This document shows, piece by piece, positions 46,336 to 56,557 of a DNA stretch of 64,000 nt; position 1 is the first letter of the stretch, and each line of letters starts with the position of its first letter. Position numbers and translations under genes: made by a program. Under the pieces are notes generated by a model that did no database searches, was not told the DNA's origin, and saw only the letters and a list, made by a program, of their open reading frames with translations. The stretch is from Gardnerella coleohominis (GTDB lineage: Bacteria > Actinomycetota > Actinomycetes > Actinomycetales > Bifidobacteriaceae), in the NCBI RefSeq assembly GCF_002896555.1, contig NZ_MNLH01000001.1, positions 310,001 to 374,000 on the forward strand, written 5' to 3'.

Positions 46336-46621
46336 AGCACCTTCCTTATTAAAAATCACAACTTGTTGAAATCACAACCGTTATACAAAATGCGAACACA
46401 GGAATTATTGCACTTAGCAGATTTATATAACCGCCGCATAATCACTTTACATTTAAACTTTACATTTAAGATAAAATCCATATTAAATTCATCTTAAATA
46501 CGTTTTTATGATAACACCTGTTATTGCAAATATATTAAAACTGTCGCACTTTATATTAAATTATTTACTATTAAATAAGAAAATCGGGGACATTTTCATG
46601 CCCCCAATCAATTAAAGCTAA
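46336..46621. other. AT-rich intergenic region between rpe and pgsA
   Basis: About 285 bases of AT-rich DNA. No gene and no clear terminator stem were seen. It presumably contains the pgsA promoter. Confidence 0.4.
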
Positions 46622-47287
46622 TTATTCGCGCCAAGCATCTTGAGCAATATTCCTAATTGATTCAATAGCTTCAGCAGGACTTTTAGCACCGTAAACAGCA
46701 GAACCTGCAACAAGTACGTCAGCACCGGCTTGTGCAACTGTAGCAGCCGTAGATGGGCTAACGCCGCCGTCAACCTGAATATGTGTTTGCAAACCACGAC
46801 GCGTAATTTCATCGCGCAAACGACGAACCTTACCCATTTGATTGCTCAAGAACTTCTGACCGCCAAATCCTGGCTCAACTGTCATGATAAGAACCATATC
46901 AAATTCATCGAGAATATCAAAAATTGGTTCTACCGGTTCTGCAGGACGAACAGCAAAACATGCTTTGCAACCCATATCTCGAAGCTGACGAGCAAGACGA
47001 ACAGGCGCATGAGTAGCACCCATATGGAAGCTCACAGAATCAGCACCAAGTTTTGCATACTCTGGAGCCCAACGATCAGGATCTTCAATCATCAAATGCA
47101 CATCAACTGGAAGATCTGTTACCTCGCAAATACGTTTAACAATTGGCTCCCCTAAAGTTAAATTAGGGACAAAATGATGATCCATCACATCTACGTGAAC
47201 AAGATCCGCATTTGAAATCGCAACAAGATCACGCTCAAGATTGCAAAAATCAGCGGAAAGGATACTAGGTGCTATCTGTATATTCAT
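46622..47287 (-). CDS. rpe: Ribulose-phosphate 3-epimerase
   Basis: A 221-aa TIM-barrel enzyme interconverting ribulose-5-phosphate and xylulose-5-phosphate. The signatures are 'IAPSILSADFCNLERDL', 'VHVDVMDHHFVPNLTLG', 'DVHLMIEDPDRW', 'MTVEPGFGGQKF' and 'QVDGGVSPSTA', carrying the metal and catalytic His/Asp residues. The ATG at 47287 is favoured over 47296 because GGGAA lies before it. In bifidobacteria it feeds the phosphoketolase shunt. It follows lgt after 31 nt. Confidence 0.96.
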   Translation of the reverse strand: MNIQIAPSILSADFCNLERDLVAISNADLVHVDVMDHHFVPNLTLGEPIVKRICEVTDLPVDVHLMIEDPDRWAPEYAKLGADSVSFHMGATHAPVRLARQLRDMGCKACFAVRPAEPVEPIFDILDEFDMVLIMTVEPGFGGQKFLSNQMGKVRRLRDEITRRGLQTHIQVDGGVSPSTAATVAQAGADVLVAGSAVYGAKSPAEAIESIRNIAQDAWRE

Positions 47288-47318
47288 GATTCCCATTCTA
47301 AGAAAAGCAAGAGACGAG

Positions 47319-48236
47319 TTAACGTTTTAAATCCGATTTTGCACTATTTTTTTCATTCTCATCAGACGTCACATCAATTAATTTCTCACTTAACTTATCA
47401 GTAAATAAACTATGCCGTTGAAGAAGCGCGAAAATAATAGCTGCACATATAAATACGCCGATTGATACCCAAACGTTAATGCGAACTCCCAAGAAAACAT
47501 GTGAAAAATCAATTCTTAATGATTCAATCCACATACGTCCTGCCGTGTACCACATTACATAAATAATGAAAAGCGAACCTGCTTTACATTTTTGCATTAC
47601 TTTTTTAGCGCAAAAAATAATTAATGCGGCACCAATAAAATTCCATATCATCTCGTACAAAAACGTTGGGTGGAATAATGTTCCTTCAGGGCATGAAAGG
47701 CCGTCATAACAACTCTCACTATGACCGATTGCACCACCAACATTATTTAATTTAAGACCCCACGGAAGAGTAGTCGGAGCACCATAAAGTTCCTGATTAA
47801 ACCAATTACCTAATCTGCCAATTCCTTGAGCAATAAGTAAAGCTGGAGCAGCTGCATCCGCAAGCAAAGCAGTTGGATAATGCCTGTAACGGCACACTCC
47901 CCAAGCAGCTAGTGATCCTAAAACCACTCCTCCCCAAATACCAAGTCCACCATTCCAAATACGGAACATTTCAACCCAGTCGCCAGAAGGGCCAAAAAAC
48001 TTTTCAGGTGTTGTAATAACGTGATAAAGACGAGCTCCAATAATTCCGCTAGGAACACTCACTAAGGCAATATCTAATATTTGATCAAAATTACCACCCA
48101 TGCGCTTCCATTTGCGCGTAATAATATACATTGCACAAATTATTCCGATAAGAATAAAGATTGCGTAAAAGCGGATAGTAACAGAGCCAAGTTTAAAATA
48201 CGAAATAGTTGGCGAAGGAATATATGCTACACTCAT
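47319..48236 (-). CDS. lgt: Prolipoprotein diacylglyceryl transferase
   Basis: A 305-aa inner-membrane enzyme that attaches diacylglycerol to lipobox cysteines of prelipoproteins, such as the ABC-transporter binding protein in this window. The Lgt signature 'GRLGNWFNQELYGAPT' and 'WNGGLGIWGGV' are present, with about seven membrane segments and a charged C-terminal tail. No Shine-Dalgarno; TAGTAT (48244-48249) stands 7 nt before the ATG, so it may be leaderless. Confidence 0.95.
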   Translation of the reverse strand: MSVAYIPSPTISYFKLGSVTIRFYAIFILIGIICAMYIITRKWKRMGGNFDQILDIALVSVPSGIIGARLYHVITTPEKFFGPSGDWVEMFRIWNGGLGIWGGVVLGSLAAWGVCRYRHYPTALLADAAAPALLIAQGIGRLGNWFNQELYGAPTTLPWGLKLNNVGGAIGHSESCYDGLSCPEGTLFHPTFLYEMIWNFIGAALIIFCAKKVMQKCKAGSLFIIYVMWYTAGRMWIESLRIDFSHVFLGVRINVWVSIGVFICAAIIFALLQRHSLFTDKLSEKLIDVTSDENEKNSAKSDLKR

Positions 48237-48347
48237 GGCAACGATACTACACTGACATCATGATTCTTAAGCAAAAACATTTAAGAACAATACTTTAAAG
48301 CGTATGAAGCAAAATAATTGTTATACAAAACTAGAATTCTTAAAGAA

Positions 48348-49406
48348 TCAAACTTTCGCAAACTTCATAATCGCCATCAAAACAGGGCCACAAAGCAGAA
48401 TTGAATCAACGCGATCTAAAACGCCACCGTGTCCTTTAAGAAGATGGCCCATATCTTTAATTCCAATATCACGCTTAAGCATTGATGCGCACAAGTCGCC
48501 AAAAGTACCGACGATTCCAGAAATTATGCCCATAACTGCAGGAAGCCACCAAAACTCAACAAACTTCATACCATAGAAGCCGATAACAATGGCGTACGCA
48601 CCGATTATTGCAAAAAGCATTGAACCGATTAAACCTTCAACAGACTTTTTTGGAGAAATTCTAGGAGATAATTTATGCTTACCAAGCCAAGCGCCAGCAA
48701 ATAAACCACCAGTATCACTTAAAGCCGGCAAAAATACCAATAACATTGCATGTGCAATAGCATATTTACTACCTGCTATTGAAAGAACAATACACGATGC
48801 AAGAAGAGGGATATACAATATTACGAACATGGATGCAGCAGTATTATTGAACGTACTGCTATTAGTTACAGCTCCTGAAGAATGCTGCAATTTCTTTTCA
48901 ACAGCTTGAAGAGTACGAGCAGATATAGTGCTATTAAGAGTTGCAAAAATAACAGTAAGAATAAGTGATACTGTTATTCCACTCGCCATAGCTATAGCAT
49001 GCCATTTTGCATAATAAGTCGACAAAATAGTTACAACAGAGCAAATTGATAGCGCAACAAAAGGTATACGCAATCCAATAGTTGCAAAATCAACATGCAA
49101 CTCCCATAATGCTCCAACCATAAACAATGCAATCAATATAATGAAAGCATCCATACTAATAAGCAAGCAAGCCACAATAATAGCAATAAGAACAACTGCG
49201 GTCGCTATTGCTTGTGGCATATTACGCCCTGTACGTCGATTTATATCAGTTAAAGCTTCATGGGTGCCACCATCATGCTTAGAAGATGACGAGCCATTAG
49301 ATTCTGAATTATTAAATGCTGAAGAAGACGATTTTCCTTTAACATTTTTATCATCATCTAAATGACTTTGAGAAGACTCAACAATATCATCTTTATGCTG
49401 TTTCAT
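48348..49406 (-). CDS. cdsA: Phosphatidate cytidylyltransferase
   Basis: A 352-aa membrane enzyme making CDP-diacylglycerol from phosphatidate and CTP, the substrate for the PgsA-like enzyme nearby. The CdsA signature is near the C-terminus ('SMLKRDIGIKDMGHLLKGHGG', in pieces, then 'LDRVDS'). About eight membrane segments follow an N-terminal 55-residue Ser/Asp/Lys-rich disordered tail. It is located after frr in the conserved rpsB-tsf-pyrH-frr-cdsA order. Confidence 0.94.
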   Translation of the reverse strand: MKQHKDDIVESSQSHLDDDKNVKGKSSSSAFNNSESNGSSSSKHDGGTHEALTDINRRTGRNMPQAIATAVVLIAIIVACLLISMDAFIILIALFMVGALWELHVDFATIGLRIPFVALSICSVVTILSTYYAKWHAIAMASGITVSLILTVIFATLNSTISARTLQAVEKKLQHSSGAVTNSSTFNNTAASMFVILYIPLLASCIVLSIAGSKYAIAHAMLLVFLPALSDTGGLFAGAWLGKHKLSPRISPKKSVEGLIGSMLFAIIGAYAIVIGFYGMKFVEFWWLPAVMGIISGIVGTFGDLCASMLKRDIGIKDMGHLLKGHGGVLDRVDSILLCGPVLMAIMKFAKV

Positions 49407-49470
49407 GCGACACCCATCTTTAGAACATGCAATAACATATAAGTTACATGCTTATAGCCACAAATATAAA

Positions 49471-50025
49471 TCAGACTTCCATAATTTCTTTTTGCTTACC
49501 TTCAAGTAAGACATCAAGAGAATCAGTAACCTGCTTAGTGACTTTATCAAGCTCTTTTTGTAAACGATCGCCTTCGTCTTCGCCTAATTCACCGTCTTTA
49601 ACAGACTTATCGATACTTTCCTTAGCTTTACGACGAATATTACGAACAGCGACTTTGCCTTCTTCAGCCTTATTCTTAGCAAGCTTTACATATTCCTTGC
49701 GACGCTCTTCGGTGAGCTCTGGCATAGTAACACGAATAACATTACCATCACGATTAGGGCTTACACCTAAATCAGAATCGCGAATAGCTTTTTCAACAGC
49801 ATTAGCTTGAGAAGCATCAAAAGGAGTCACTGCTAAAGTACGAGGCTCTGGAACACCAATTGACGCAACAGCTTTAATTGGAGTAGGAGCGCCATAATAA
49901 TCCACCATAATTCCATTAAGTAAAGCAGGATTAGCACGACCTGTGCGAATACCCATAAAATTCTCTTTAGTAGCTTCAACAGACTTATTCATCTGTTCGC
50001 GAGCTTGATCGATAATTGCAGACAT
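49471..50025 (-). CDS. frr: Ribosome recycling factor
   Basis: A 184-aa protein that, with EF-G, splits post-termination ribosomes. The family pattern is complete: 'KTKENFMGIRTGRANPALLNGIMVDYYGAPTPI' (first half in pieces), 'TPFDASQANAVEKAI', 'RKEYVKLAKNKAEEGKVAVRNIRR'. Length is normal. GGAGAA before the ATG. It is downstream of pyrH with a 109-nt gap. Confidence 0.97.
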   Translation of the reverse strand: MSAIIDQAREQMNKSVEATKENFMGIRTGRANPALLNGIMVDYYGAPTPIKAVASIGVPEPRTLAVTPFDASQANAVEKAIRDSDLGVSPNRDGNVIRVTMPELTEERRKEYVKLAKNKAEEGKVAVRNIRRKAKESIDKSVKDGELGEDEGDRLQKELDKVTKQVTDSLDVLLEGKQKEIMEV

Positions 50026-50134
50026 TTATTCTCCTTTGCAAATATAGTTCTTAAAACATTTCTTAATATCAATGGTAACCGAATATTACCAATAAGTGCA
50101 AAATAATACAGTTATATATAATTATTCAGCAAAC

Positions 50135-50884
50135 TTATTCAGCAAACTTAGGCTCTAAATCAGAAACAAGCGTTCCTATTTCTTCACCAATCAAAGCGCG
50201 AGTAACGTTTCCTTCACCTTCCAAGCCGAATACGCGAATTTTTTGCTTGTTATCGCGAGCCATAGAAAGCGCAGACGCATCCATAACAGCCAAACCGTCA
50301 ACAAGAGCGCGATGGTAATTAAGAGTAACAAACTTTTTGGCATCAGGGTTTTTACGAGGATCCGCGCTATAAACTCCATCAACGCCATTCTTACCCATTA
50401 GCACTTCGTCGCAATGAATTTCCAAAGAACGCTGAATAGAAACAGTATCAGTTGAGAAGTACGGCATTCCAGCACCAGCACCAAAGATAACAACTCTACC
50501 CTTTTCAAGATGTCGAATTGCTTTCAATGGAATATATGGCTCAGCAACCTGACCCATAGTAATGGCAGTCTGCACTCGAGTTGCTTGCCCAGCTTGTTCA
50601 AGGAAATCTTGCAAAGCCAAGCAATTCATGACAGTACCCAGCATACCCATATAGTCGCCGCGGCTACGATCAATACCTGCTTGCTGAAGCTCAGCACCTC
50701 TGAAGAAATTGCCTCCGCCTACAACAATTGCGACTTGCACGCCACTACGCACTGCAGTCATAATTTCTTTGGCAATTCTACGTACAACTTTTGTATCTAT
50801 GCCAACAGCACCACCGCCGAATGCTTCACCTGAAAGTTTTAAGAGAACTCTACGAGCATTGCTTTCCGATTGTTCGATAGTCAT
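50135..50884 (-). CDS. pyrH: UMP kinase
   Basis: A 249-aa amino-acid-kinase-fold enzyme phosphorylating UMP to UDP. '[12 protein letters not shown]' is the ATP loop, '[13 protein letters not shown]' the second glycine loop, '[17 protein letters not shown]' the UMP site and '[19 protein letters not shown]' the C-terminal nucleotide site. Normal length. GGAGGAATGG precedes the ATG. Confidence 0.97.
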   Translation of the reverse strand: MTIEQSESNARRVLLKLSGEAFGGGAVGIDTKVVRRIAKEIMTAVRSGVQVAIVVGGGNFFRGAELQQAGIDRSRGDYMGMLGTVMNCLALQDFLEQAGQATRVQTAITMGQVAEPYIPLKAIRHLEKGRVVIFGAGAGMPYFSTDTVSIQRSLEIHCDEVLMGKNGVDGVYSADPRKNPDAKKFVTLNYHRALVDGLAVMDASALSMARDNKQKIRVFGLEGEGNVTRALIGEEIGTLVSDLEPKFAE

Positions 50885-51187
50885 ACCATTCCTCCAGTCC
50901 TCACAGCGAATGCAAGCATATCGTTGTCATACTATCGGCCAACAACGACACTACAAAACGCAGAGTAAAAGTTTTCAAAAGAATAGCAGATTACTGAAAA
51001 ATATAGAATTACGAAATATAAATAAAAATATGACTATGAAATATAAATACAAGAAACAAATAAAAAAAAATTATTACTTGTAAATATAAAGTTTTGATTA
51101 CTTATAAATATAAAAAGTGGGCACGCACATGTACGAACCCACTTCTTATAAAATAATCAATTACAAGTAATCGATATAAAACGATAC
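50885..51187. other. tsf-pyrH intergenic region
   Basis: 303 AT-rich bases containing the tsf terminator (51111-51144) and presumably the pyrH promoter. No ORF is supported. Confidence 0.6.
51111..51144 (-). terminator. Terminator of rpsB-tsf
   Basis: On the minus strand AAGTGGG/CCCACTT (51138-51144 / 51115-51121), followed by TTTTA. It lies 44 nt after the tsf stop codon. Confidence 0.75.
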
Positions 51188-52039
51188 TTACTCAGCAGAA
51201 CCCTTGCCAACTTCAAGACGAGCAAAGGCCAAAGCAGTACCGCCAACTTCCTTGAACAAGTCGCCGACGCTCTTGGAAGGATCCTTCACGTAAGCCTGCT
51301 CGAGAAGCACAGTTTCCTTGAAGAAGGCATTCATACGACCTTCAACAATCTTTGGAACAATCTTCTCTGGCTTGCCTTCTGCCAAAGACTTTTCAGTAGC
51401 AACGCGACGCTCAGATTCCAAAACTTCTTCTGGAACATCTTCACGACGAAGCCACTGAGCACCCATAGCAGAAATCTGCAAAGCTGCTTCGTGAGCAACC
51501 TTAGCACCAGCTTCATCAGTAGCAATCATAGAAACAATGCTTGGAGGCAATTCTACAGACTTCTTGTGAGCATAAATCTCAACGTGTGGACCGCTTACCT
51601 TAGCAACCTGACCAACCTTGACATGCTCGCCGAACAAAGCTGCTGCTTCTTCAACAGCTTCCTTAACTGTTGCACCATCAGCTGGGGCTGCAAGTACTTC
51701 TTCAGCAGTAGAAGCGCAAGCTTCAACAGCATGGTCAAGAACAGTGTTTGAGAATTCAACAAACTTTGGTGTCTTTGCCACAAAGTCAGTTTCAGAATTC
51801 AATTCAACTGCGTAACCAGTTTCGCCTTCAGCAGACTTAACAACCTTAGAAGCGATGGTACCTTCCTGAGCCTTACGACCTTCACGCTTACCAGCTGCCT
51901 GAATACCCTTAGCGCGGATGATTTCCTTAGCGCGGGCAACGTCGCCTTCAGCTTCAGTAAGAGCTTTTTTAACGTCCATCATGCCGGCGCCGGTTTCTTC
52001 ACGCACCTGCTTAATCAACGCTGCAGTAATAGCTGCCAT
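51188..52039 (-). CDS. tsf: Elongation factor Ts
   Basis: A 283-aa nucleotide-exchange factor for EF-Tu. 'LIKQVREETGAGMMDVKKALTEAEGDVARAKEIIR' (in pieces) is the N-terminal UBA-like domain, 'ELNSETDFVAKTPKF' is the conserved core with the TDFV motif, and 'EILEQAYVKDPSKSVGDLF'-type C-terminus. GAGGAGAAC precedes the ATG. Just upstream, a TATAAT on the minus strand suggests an extra tsf promoter between rpsB and tsf. Confidence 0.97.
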   Translation of the reverse strand: MAAITAALIKQVREETGAGMMDVKKALTEAEGDVARAKEIIRAKGIQAAGKREGRKAQEGTIASKVVKSAEGETGYAVELNSETDFVAKTPKFVEFSNTVLDHAVEACASTAEEVLAAPADGATVKEAVEEAAALFGEHVKVGQVAKVSGPHVEIYAHKKSVELPPSIVSMIATDEAGAKVAHEAALQISAMGAQWLRREDVPEEVLESERRVATEKSLAEGKPEKIVPKIVEGRMNAFFKETVLLEQAYVKDPSKSVGDLFKEVGGTALAFARLEVGKGSAE

Positions 52040-52142
52040 TTTGTTCTCCTCGTATTATATGTAGGGCTTAGTGGCATAGGCAAAACGCTTACACCACATA
52101 AACGCCTTACTATTAAGCTTATAGAAGATAAGCTCTATTTTT

Positions 52143-52970
52143 TCACTCAGACTTTTCTGCTTCTTCTGCTTCTTCACCTTCAGCAGATTCAGAAGCAGCT
52201 TCGCTTTCGTTAGTAAGTAATTCCTTTTCCCAAGCTGCCATTGGCTGAGCATCAGCACCTTCGGACTTAGAACCCTTACCAGCATGCTCAAGCAAACCTT
52301 CAGCGACAGCATCAGCCATCAAGCTAGTTAACAATTCAACGCCACGAATAGCATCGTCATTAGCTGGAATTGGATACTCAACAGACTCAGGATCAGTGTT
52401 AGTATCAACGATTGCTACAACTGGAATACCAAGCTTATGAGCTTCTTCAACAGCAAGAGCTTCCTTGTTTACGTCAACAACAAACATTGCGGAAGGAGTG
52501 CGGTTCATATTACGAATACCGCCAAGCTGCTTAGCAAGCTTATCCTTTTCGCGCTCTAAAAGAAGAAGTTCCTTCTTAGTCAAACCAGAGCCACGAACAT
52601 CGCTGAAGTCCATTTCCTCAAGTTCCTTCAAGCGCTTAACACGAGTAGAAACAGTCTGGAAATTCGTCAACATACCGCCAAGCCAACGCTCGCAAACATA
52701 AGGCATATTCACGCGAGTAGCCTGATTCTGCACAGCTTCTTGAGCCTGCTTCTTAGTACCCACGAAAAGAACAGTACCATTGTGAGCAACAGTCTGCTTG
52801 ATGAAGTCATAAGCCTTATCGATCATGTCGAGAGACTTGAACAAATTGATGATATGAATACCATTGCGCTGGGTGAGAATGAACTGCTTCATCTTTGGAT
52901 TCCAGCGACGAGTCTGATGGCCAAAATGTAAACCAGCCTTCAGCATTTCGCTCATGGTAATTTGCGACAT
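52143..52970 (-). CDS. rpsB: Small ribosomal subunit protein uS2
   Basis: A 275-aa ribosomal protein: '[19 protein letters not shown]', '[13 protein letters not shown]', '[12 protein letters not shown]', '[34 protein letters not shown]' (in pieces). The C-terminal 30 residues form a Glu/Ala/Ser-rich acidic tail. The ATG at 52970 (AAAGGTAAAG upstream) fits the family start; the open frame to 53021 is not used. A promoter is proposed at 53166. Confidence 0.97.
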   Translation of the reverse strand: MSQITMSEMLKAGLHFGHQTRRWNPKMKQFILTQRNGIHIINLFKSLDMIDKAYDFIKQTVAHNGTVLFVGTKKQAQEAVQNQATRVNMPYVCERWLGGMLTNFQTVSTRVKRLKELEEMDFSDVRGSGLTKKELLLLEREKDKLAKQLGGIRNMNRTPSAMFVVDVNKEALAVEEAHKLGIPVVAIVDTNTDPESVEYPIPANDDAIRGVELLTSLMADAVAEGLLEHAGKGSKSEGADAQPMAAWEKELLTNESEAASESAEGEEAEEAEKSE

Positions 52971-53165
52971 ATCTTTACCTTTCTTGTCGGTTCTTGCCTG
53001 GCCATGTCTATTCGCATGCAACTTGTCTAAACAATCCGTCTAAATCAAGCCGACCGACACGAATGGACGCGTACATGGCGCGTATTTGCGCATCCGGTAG
53101 ACAATAAAAATCGAGCAATCATATAACGCGACAGTACTCATGCTCAAATGGACACGCGAAATAGG

Positions 53166-53171
53166 ATTATA
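53166..53171 (-). promoter_or_regulatory. Promoter (-10) of rpsB with long leader
   Basis: A perfect TATAAT on the minus strand (53171-53166) lies about 195 nt upstream of the rpsB start. The -35 region (TTTAGT-like, about 17 nt away) is weak. The leader has GC-rich inverted repeats (GCGCAAATACGCGC area near 53080-53100) and could be autoregulated by S2. That is an inference. Confidence 0.45.
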
Positions 53172-53268
53172 ACAGAAACTAACTACTAAACTAAATCATT
53201 AAATAACACTAAAGATTCATGTATTTCTTAATATATTCAAGAAATACATTTAATAAACACATTTAGAA

Positions 53269-53754
53269 CTATTTAATATTATCTCGTAGTTCTTTCAAAG
53301 CTTTCTTTCGGACATCCTTCTCTAATCTATCTAAATAAATATGTCCATCAAGATGATCGCATTCGTGTTGCAACATACGAGCCATCAAACCTTCGCCTTC
53401 TAAAACTACAGTTTTACCTTGAAGATCAATGCCTCGAACACGAGCATATTTAGCTCTACGAGTTTTGTACCACAATCCTGGAACAGATAAGCAACCTTCA
53501 TCGTCATATTGCTCACCACTAGTTTCTTCAATAACAGGATTTAAAATATAGCCAATTCGACCATTAATGTTATAAGAAAATGCTCTCAAGCTAACACCAA
53601 TTTGATTTGCAGACAAACCAGCACGACCAGGATCGTTAACAGTTTCCAGCAAATCTTCAACCAAATTATGAATTGCAGGCGTAATTTCACTGATTTCATC
53701 ACATGGAGTGCGCAATACTGGATCAGGTACAACGCGAATTTTACGAATAGTCAC
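53269..53754 (-). CDS. def: Peptide deformylase
   Basis: A 161-aa metalloenzyme removing the formyl group from nascent proteins. All three motifs are present: G46-L-S-A-N-Q51 (motif 1), E86-G-C88-L-S (metal ligand Cys) and H130-E-C-D-H134. Motif 1 deviates slightly from GxGxAAxQ, as in actinobacterial relatives. The start is GTG? or ATG at 53754 behind GGAG ('AAGGAGAATT'). Monocistronic, leftward. Confidence 0.94.
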   Translation of the reverse strand: MTIRKIRVVPDPVLRTPCDEISEITPAIHNLVEDLLETVNDPGRAGLSANQIGVSLRAFSYNINGRIGYILNPVIEETSGEQYDDEGCLSVPGLWYKTRRAKYARVRGIDLQGKTVVLEGEGLMARMLQHECDHLDGHIYLDRLEKDVRKKALKELRDNIK

Positions 53755-54099
53755 AATTCTCCTTCATCACTATTACTGAAGACTATAAACAGAATCTCTA
53801 TTATTGTATACAGCACGTAATAATTGATAGACATCTTTTTAATAAAATTATAAAAATTATAAAAAATCAAATAGAAACTTAAACAACACGAATAAAAAAA
53901 AATAAGACGTATAGAACAAATAGACTTATAGAACAAATAAACGCATAGAACATGTAAAACAAATAAAACAGCAGTGCTAATAAACAAACGCAGTGTTAAT
54001 AAACAGCAAAAAAGATTTAATGCTTACTAACACTGCGCTAATAAATAATTTTTGATATGTAATTAAATTACTAAACTATCAAATTCTTAAATTATAAAA
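53755..54099. other. AT-rich intergenic region between def and fadD
   Basis: About 345 bases with many short AT-rich repeats (ATAGAAC-AATAAAC and AGTG-TAATAAAC-type words at 53915-54010). No supportable ORF or terminator. Confidence 0.45.
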
Positions 54100-56127
54100 C
54101 TAATGAGCATCGGAAGAAGTCTTGTTAGACGCCTCATTCGCAGCCACATCATGCTTTTCTAAAGCAGACTCATCACCGAAATGCATAAGCTGATTTGCTG
54201 CTTGATCAAAAGCTTGACGAACTCTAGGCGTTACAGCTTCTTGAGCCTGACGAACTGTTTCAGTAGTCTTATCAAGAATCTTTACAGTCGCTGGAAAAGG
54301 CTTCGTATTAGGCTTAGGAGCATACAGCTGCGTGTCAATAATATTCGCATAACGCTTCAATACTTTTGGACGAACAACTTTCATGCTTGGAGTAAGAGTA
54401 CCAGCATCTTGAGTAAATTCATCTTCCAAAATTACGAATTTACGAATCGACTCAGCCCTAGAAACAGTACTATTCGCTTGATCAATATATTGTTGAACAA
54501 CAGAACGTACAGCTTCATTAGTTACAACTTTGCTCATAGGCATATTTTCTGGCATGCCCTGTGTTTTAAGCCAAGAACGAACCATATCTGGTTCAAGCTC
54601 AATAAGTGCAGAAATAAATGGCTTACCATCGCCCAAAACTACTGCATGAGACACTAAAGGACACTTAGAGATAATGCCTTCAAGCGGAGCAGGACTAATA
54701 TTCTTACCGCCAGCCGTAATAATAATATCCTTCTTACGGCCAGTAATAGATAAGAATCCTTCATCGTCGATCTCGCCAATATCTCCAGAATGTAGCCAAC
54801 CATCTTCATCTAATACTTCAGCCGTAAGTTCAGGCTTGTTGTAATAACCCATGAAGACATTTGGGCCTTTAATCAAGACTTCATCATCGTCTGCAAGACG
54901 AATAGAAATACCAGGACCAGGACGACCTACTGAACCAACTTGATTAGCATGTTCAAAATTAACTACGCATGGAGCAGCAGTTTCAGTCATACCATAACCT
55001 TGTATGAAGGTTATACCATCGAGACCATTAAAGAAATGAGCTAAATCTGCACTTATAGGAGCACCACCGCAAGCTAACCATGAAAGATTAGGACCCAAAG
55101 CCGAACGAATAGATGATCCAACTGTATTCATATAGAACTTGTGTTCCATTTTTGCAGACAAAGAATGCGACTTGCCATTTACTTCATCACGCGACCACTG
55201 GATAAAATGCCTTACAGCTTTAGCAAAAACTCTACCTCTAATACCCGCACCTGCTTTTTGTGAAGCAGCGTTATAGACCTTCTCAAATACTCGAGGAACT
55301 CCAAGCAAATAAGAAGGCTTAAAGCTTCGCAAATCAGTCAAAAGATGCTTAGCATTAGGAACATATCCAACTACACCGTTGGAACCGATTAATACGTATT
55401 GTATATAGCGAGCAAAGCAATGAGCTAAAGGCAAGAATAGCAAAAGCCTGCTAGGCTGATAAAGCATGTCATTCAACACATCATAACCAGCGAAAACAAT
55501 ATGAGTGAAGTTTCTGTGCGAAAGCATTGCACCCTTAGGTTTACCGGTAGAACCAGATGTGTATACGATAGTTGACAAATCGTCAGCTTTTACATTTTCA
55601 ATAGCCTTATCAAGCTCTTGAGTGTTCAAAGACCTACCAAAGTCTATAACAGCACTTAAGCCGCCGGCTTTGAAATTAAAAGTCTTGAAAGAAGTATTTT
55701 TATTGTTATTACGAATCAACTCTAAGCACTGAGCATGAGCGTCATCACCAGCGAAAGCAATAACAGGCTGTACTTCATTAATAATGTCAGTTGCTTGCAG
55801 CGCAGAATCAGTTTCATAAATTGGAACTGAAACAGCACCAATAGCTGCACAAGCAAAATCAACTACACCCCATTCGTAGCATGTAGCTGAATATATAACT
55901 ACTTTCGATCCTTGTTGCACACCAAGCGCAATCAATCCTTTAGCAGTAGCACGAACTTTGGCAAGCATTTCAACAGCAGTAACATCATGCCATTGTCTAG
56001 TGTCTTCGTCTTGCCATTGAGCAATAGTTCCTTGCGGAGAGCGTAATGCCCTATTAGCAAGAAGTGAATAAATGGTATCACCGTCTTGAGTTGGGTGAAT
56101 GGCTTCTACAGAAAATTCTCGGAGCAT
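54100..56127 (-). CDS. Long-chain fatty-acid-CoA ligase (AMP-dependent synthetase)
   Basis: A 675-aa ANL-superfamily adenylating enzyme, FadD15-like. It has the P-loop 'IVYTSGSTGKPKGAMLSHRN', 'GYGMTETAAPCVV' (A5), 'DGWLHSGDIGEIDDEGFLSITGRKKDIIIT' (A7/A8 in pieces) and a C-terminal domain with a Lys in 'LTPSMKVVRPKVL'. It activates long-chain fatty acids to acyl-CoA for lipid synthesis or turnover at the membrane. Start: TACAAT (56135-56140) stands 7 nt before the ATG at 56127, and there is no Shine-Dalgarno. An ATG at 56136 lies inside that box and is unlikely if the message is leaderless. Confidence 0.92.
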   Translation of the reverse strand: MLREFSVEAIHPTQDGDTIYSLLANRALRSPQGTIAQWQDEDTRQWHDVTAVEMLAKVRATAKGLIALGVQQGSKVVIYSATCYEWGVVDFACAAIGAVSVPIYETDSALQATDIINEVQPVIAFAGDDAHAQCLELIRNNNKNTSFKTFNFKAGGLSAVIDFGRSLNTQELDKAIENVKADDLSTIVYTSGSTGKPKGAMLSHRNFTHIVFAGYDVLNDMLYQPSRLLLFLPLAHCFARYIQYVLIGSNGVVGYVPNAKHLLTDLRSFKPSYLLGVPRVFEKVYNAASQKAGAGIRGRVFAKAVRHFIQWSRDEVNGKSHSLSAKMEHKFYMNTVGSSIRSALGPNLSWLACGGAPISADLAHFFNGLDGITFIQGYGMTETAAPCVVNFEHANQVGSVGRPGPGISIRLADDDEVLIKGPNVFMGYYNKPELTAEVLDEDGWLHSGDIGEIDDEGFLSITGRKKDIIITAGGKNISPAPLEGIISKCPLVSHAVVLGDGKPFISALIELEPDMVRSWLKTQGMPENMPMSKVVTNEAVRSVVQQYIDQANSTVSRAESIRKFVILEDEFTQDAGTLTPSMKVVRPKVLKRYANIIDTQLYAPKPNTKPFPATVKILDKTTETVRQAQEAVTPRVRQAFDQAANQLMHFGDESALEKHDVAANEASNKTSSDAH

Positions 56128-56557
56128 AATTGTCATTGTACTTTAATTATTAGAGCAACACGAACGCAATTCATACAAAAAAATATTTTTTATATTGGAA
56201 ATTTCTACAAATAAATATATTGCGCATTATTTTATACAGAAATTTATGAGTACTATAAAACAAGGTTTGAGTAAATATATGAGTAAAAATACGACTAAGA
56301 ATATAAAAATATAGCTAAAAATATAGCTAAAGATATAACTAAAGGTATGACTAAAGGTATGAGCCAGCTTATATATAAAAAGCTGCGAATTATAAAAATA
56401 ACTAATCCGCAGCTTATTTTTAATAACCATCTCATCACCATTTCTAAAATCAATAGTCATATAAAATAATTTCAATTATTATTTAATTTATTTTTTATTT
56501 TTTACATACTTTTATTAGCAATGAGATATATTTAATTCACTAACAAAATCAACTAAA
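56128..56557. other. AT-rich low-complexity intergenic region with degenerate tandem repeats
   Basis: About 430 bases. Degenerate ~12-bp units (ACTAAAGGTATG / AGCTAAAAATAT / ACTAAGAATATA) run from about 56270 to 56362. A strong hairpin follows at 56381-56414. The open minus-strand frame across it is a repeat-driven artefact. Confidence 0.55.
56381..56414. terminator. Terminator hairpin, likely for the DUF6459-like gene
   Basis: AGCTGCG (56381-56387) / CGCAGCT (56408-56414). On the minus strand TTTTTATATA follows; on the plus strand TATTTTT. It may act in both directions. Confidence 0.7.
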
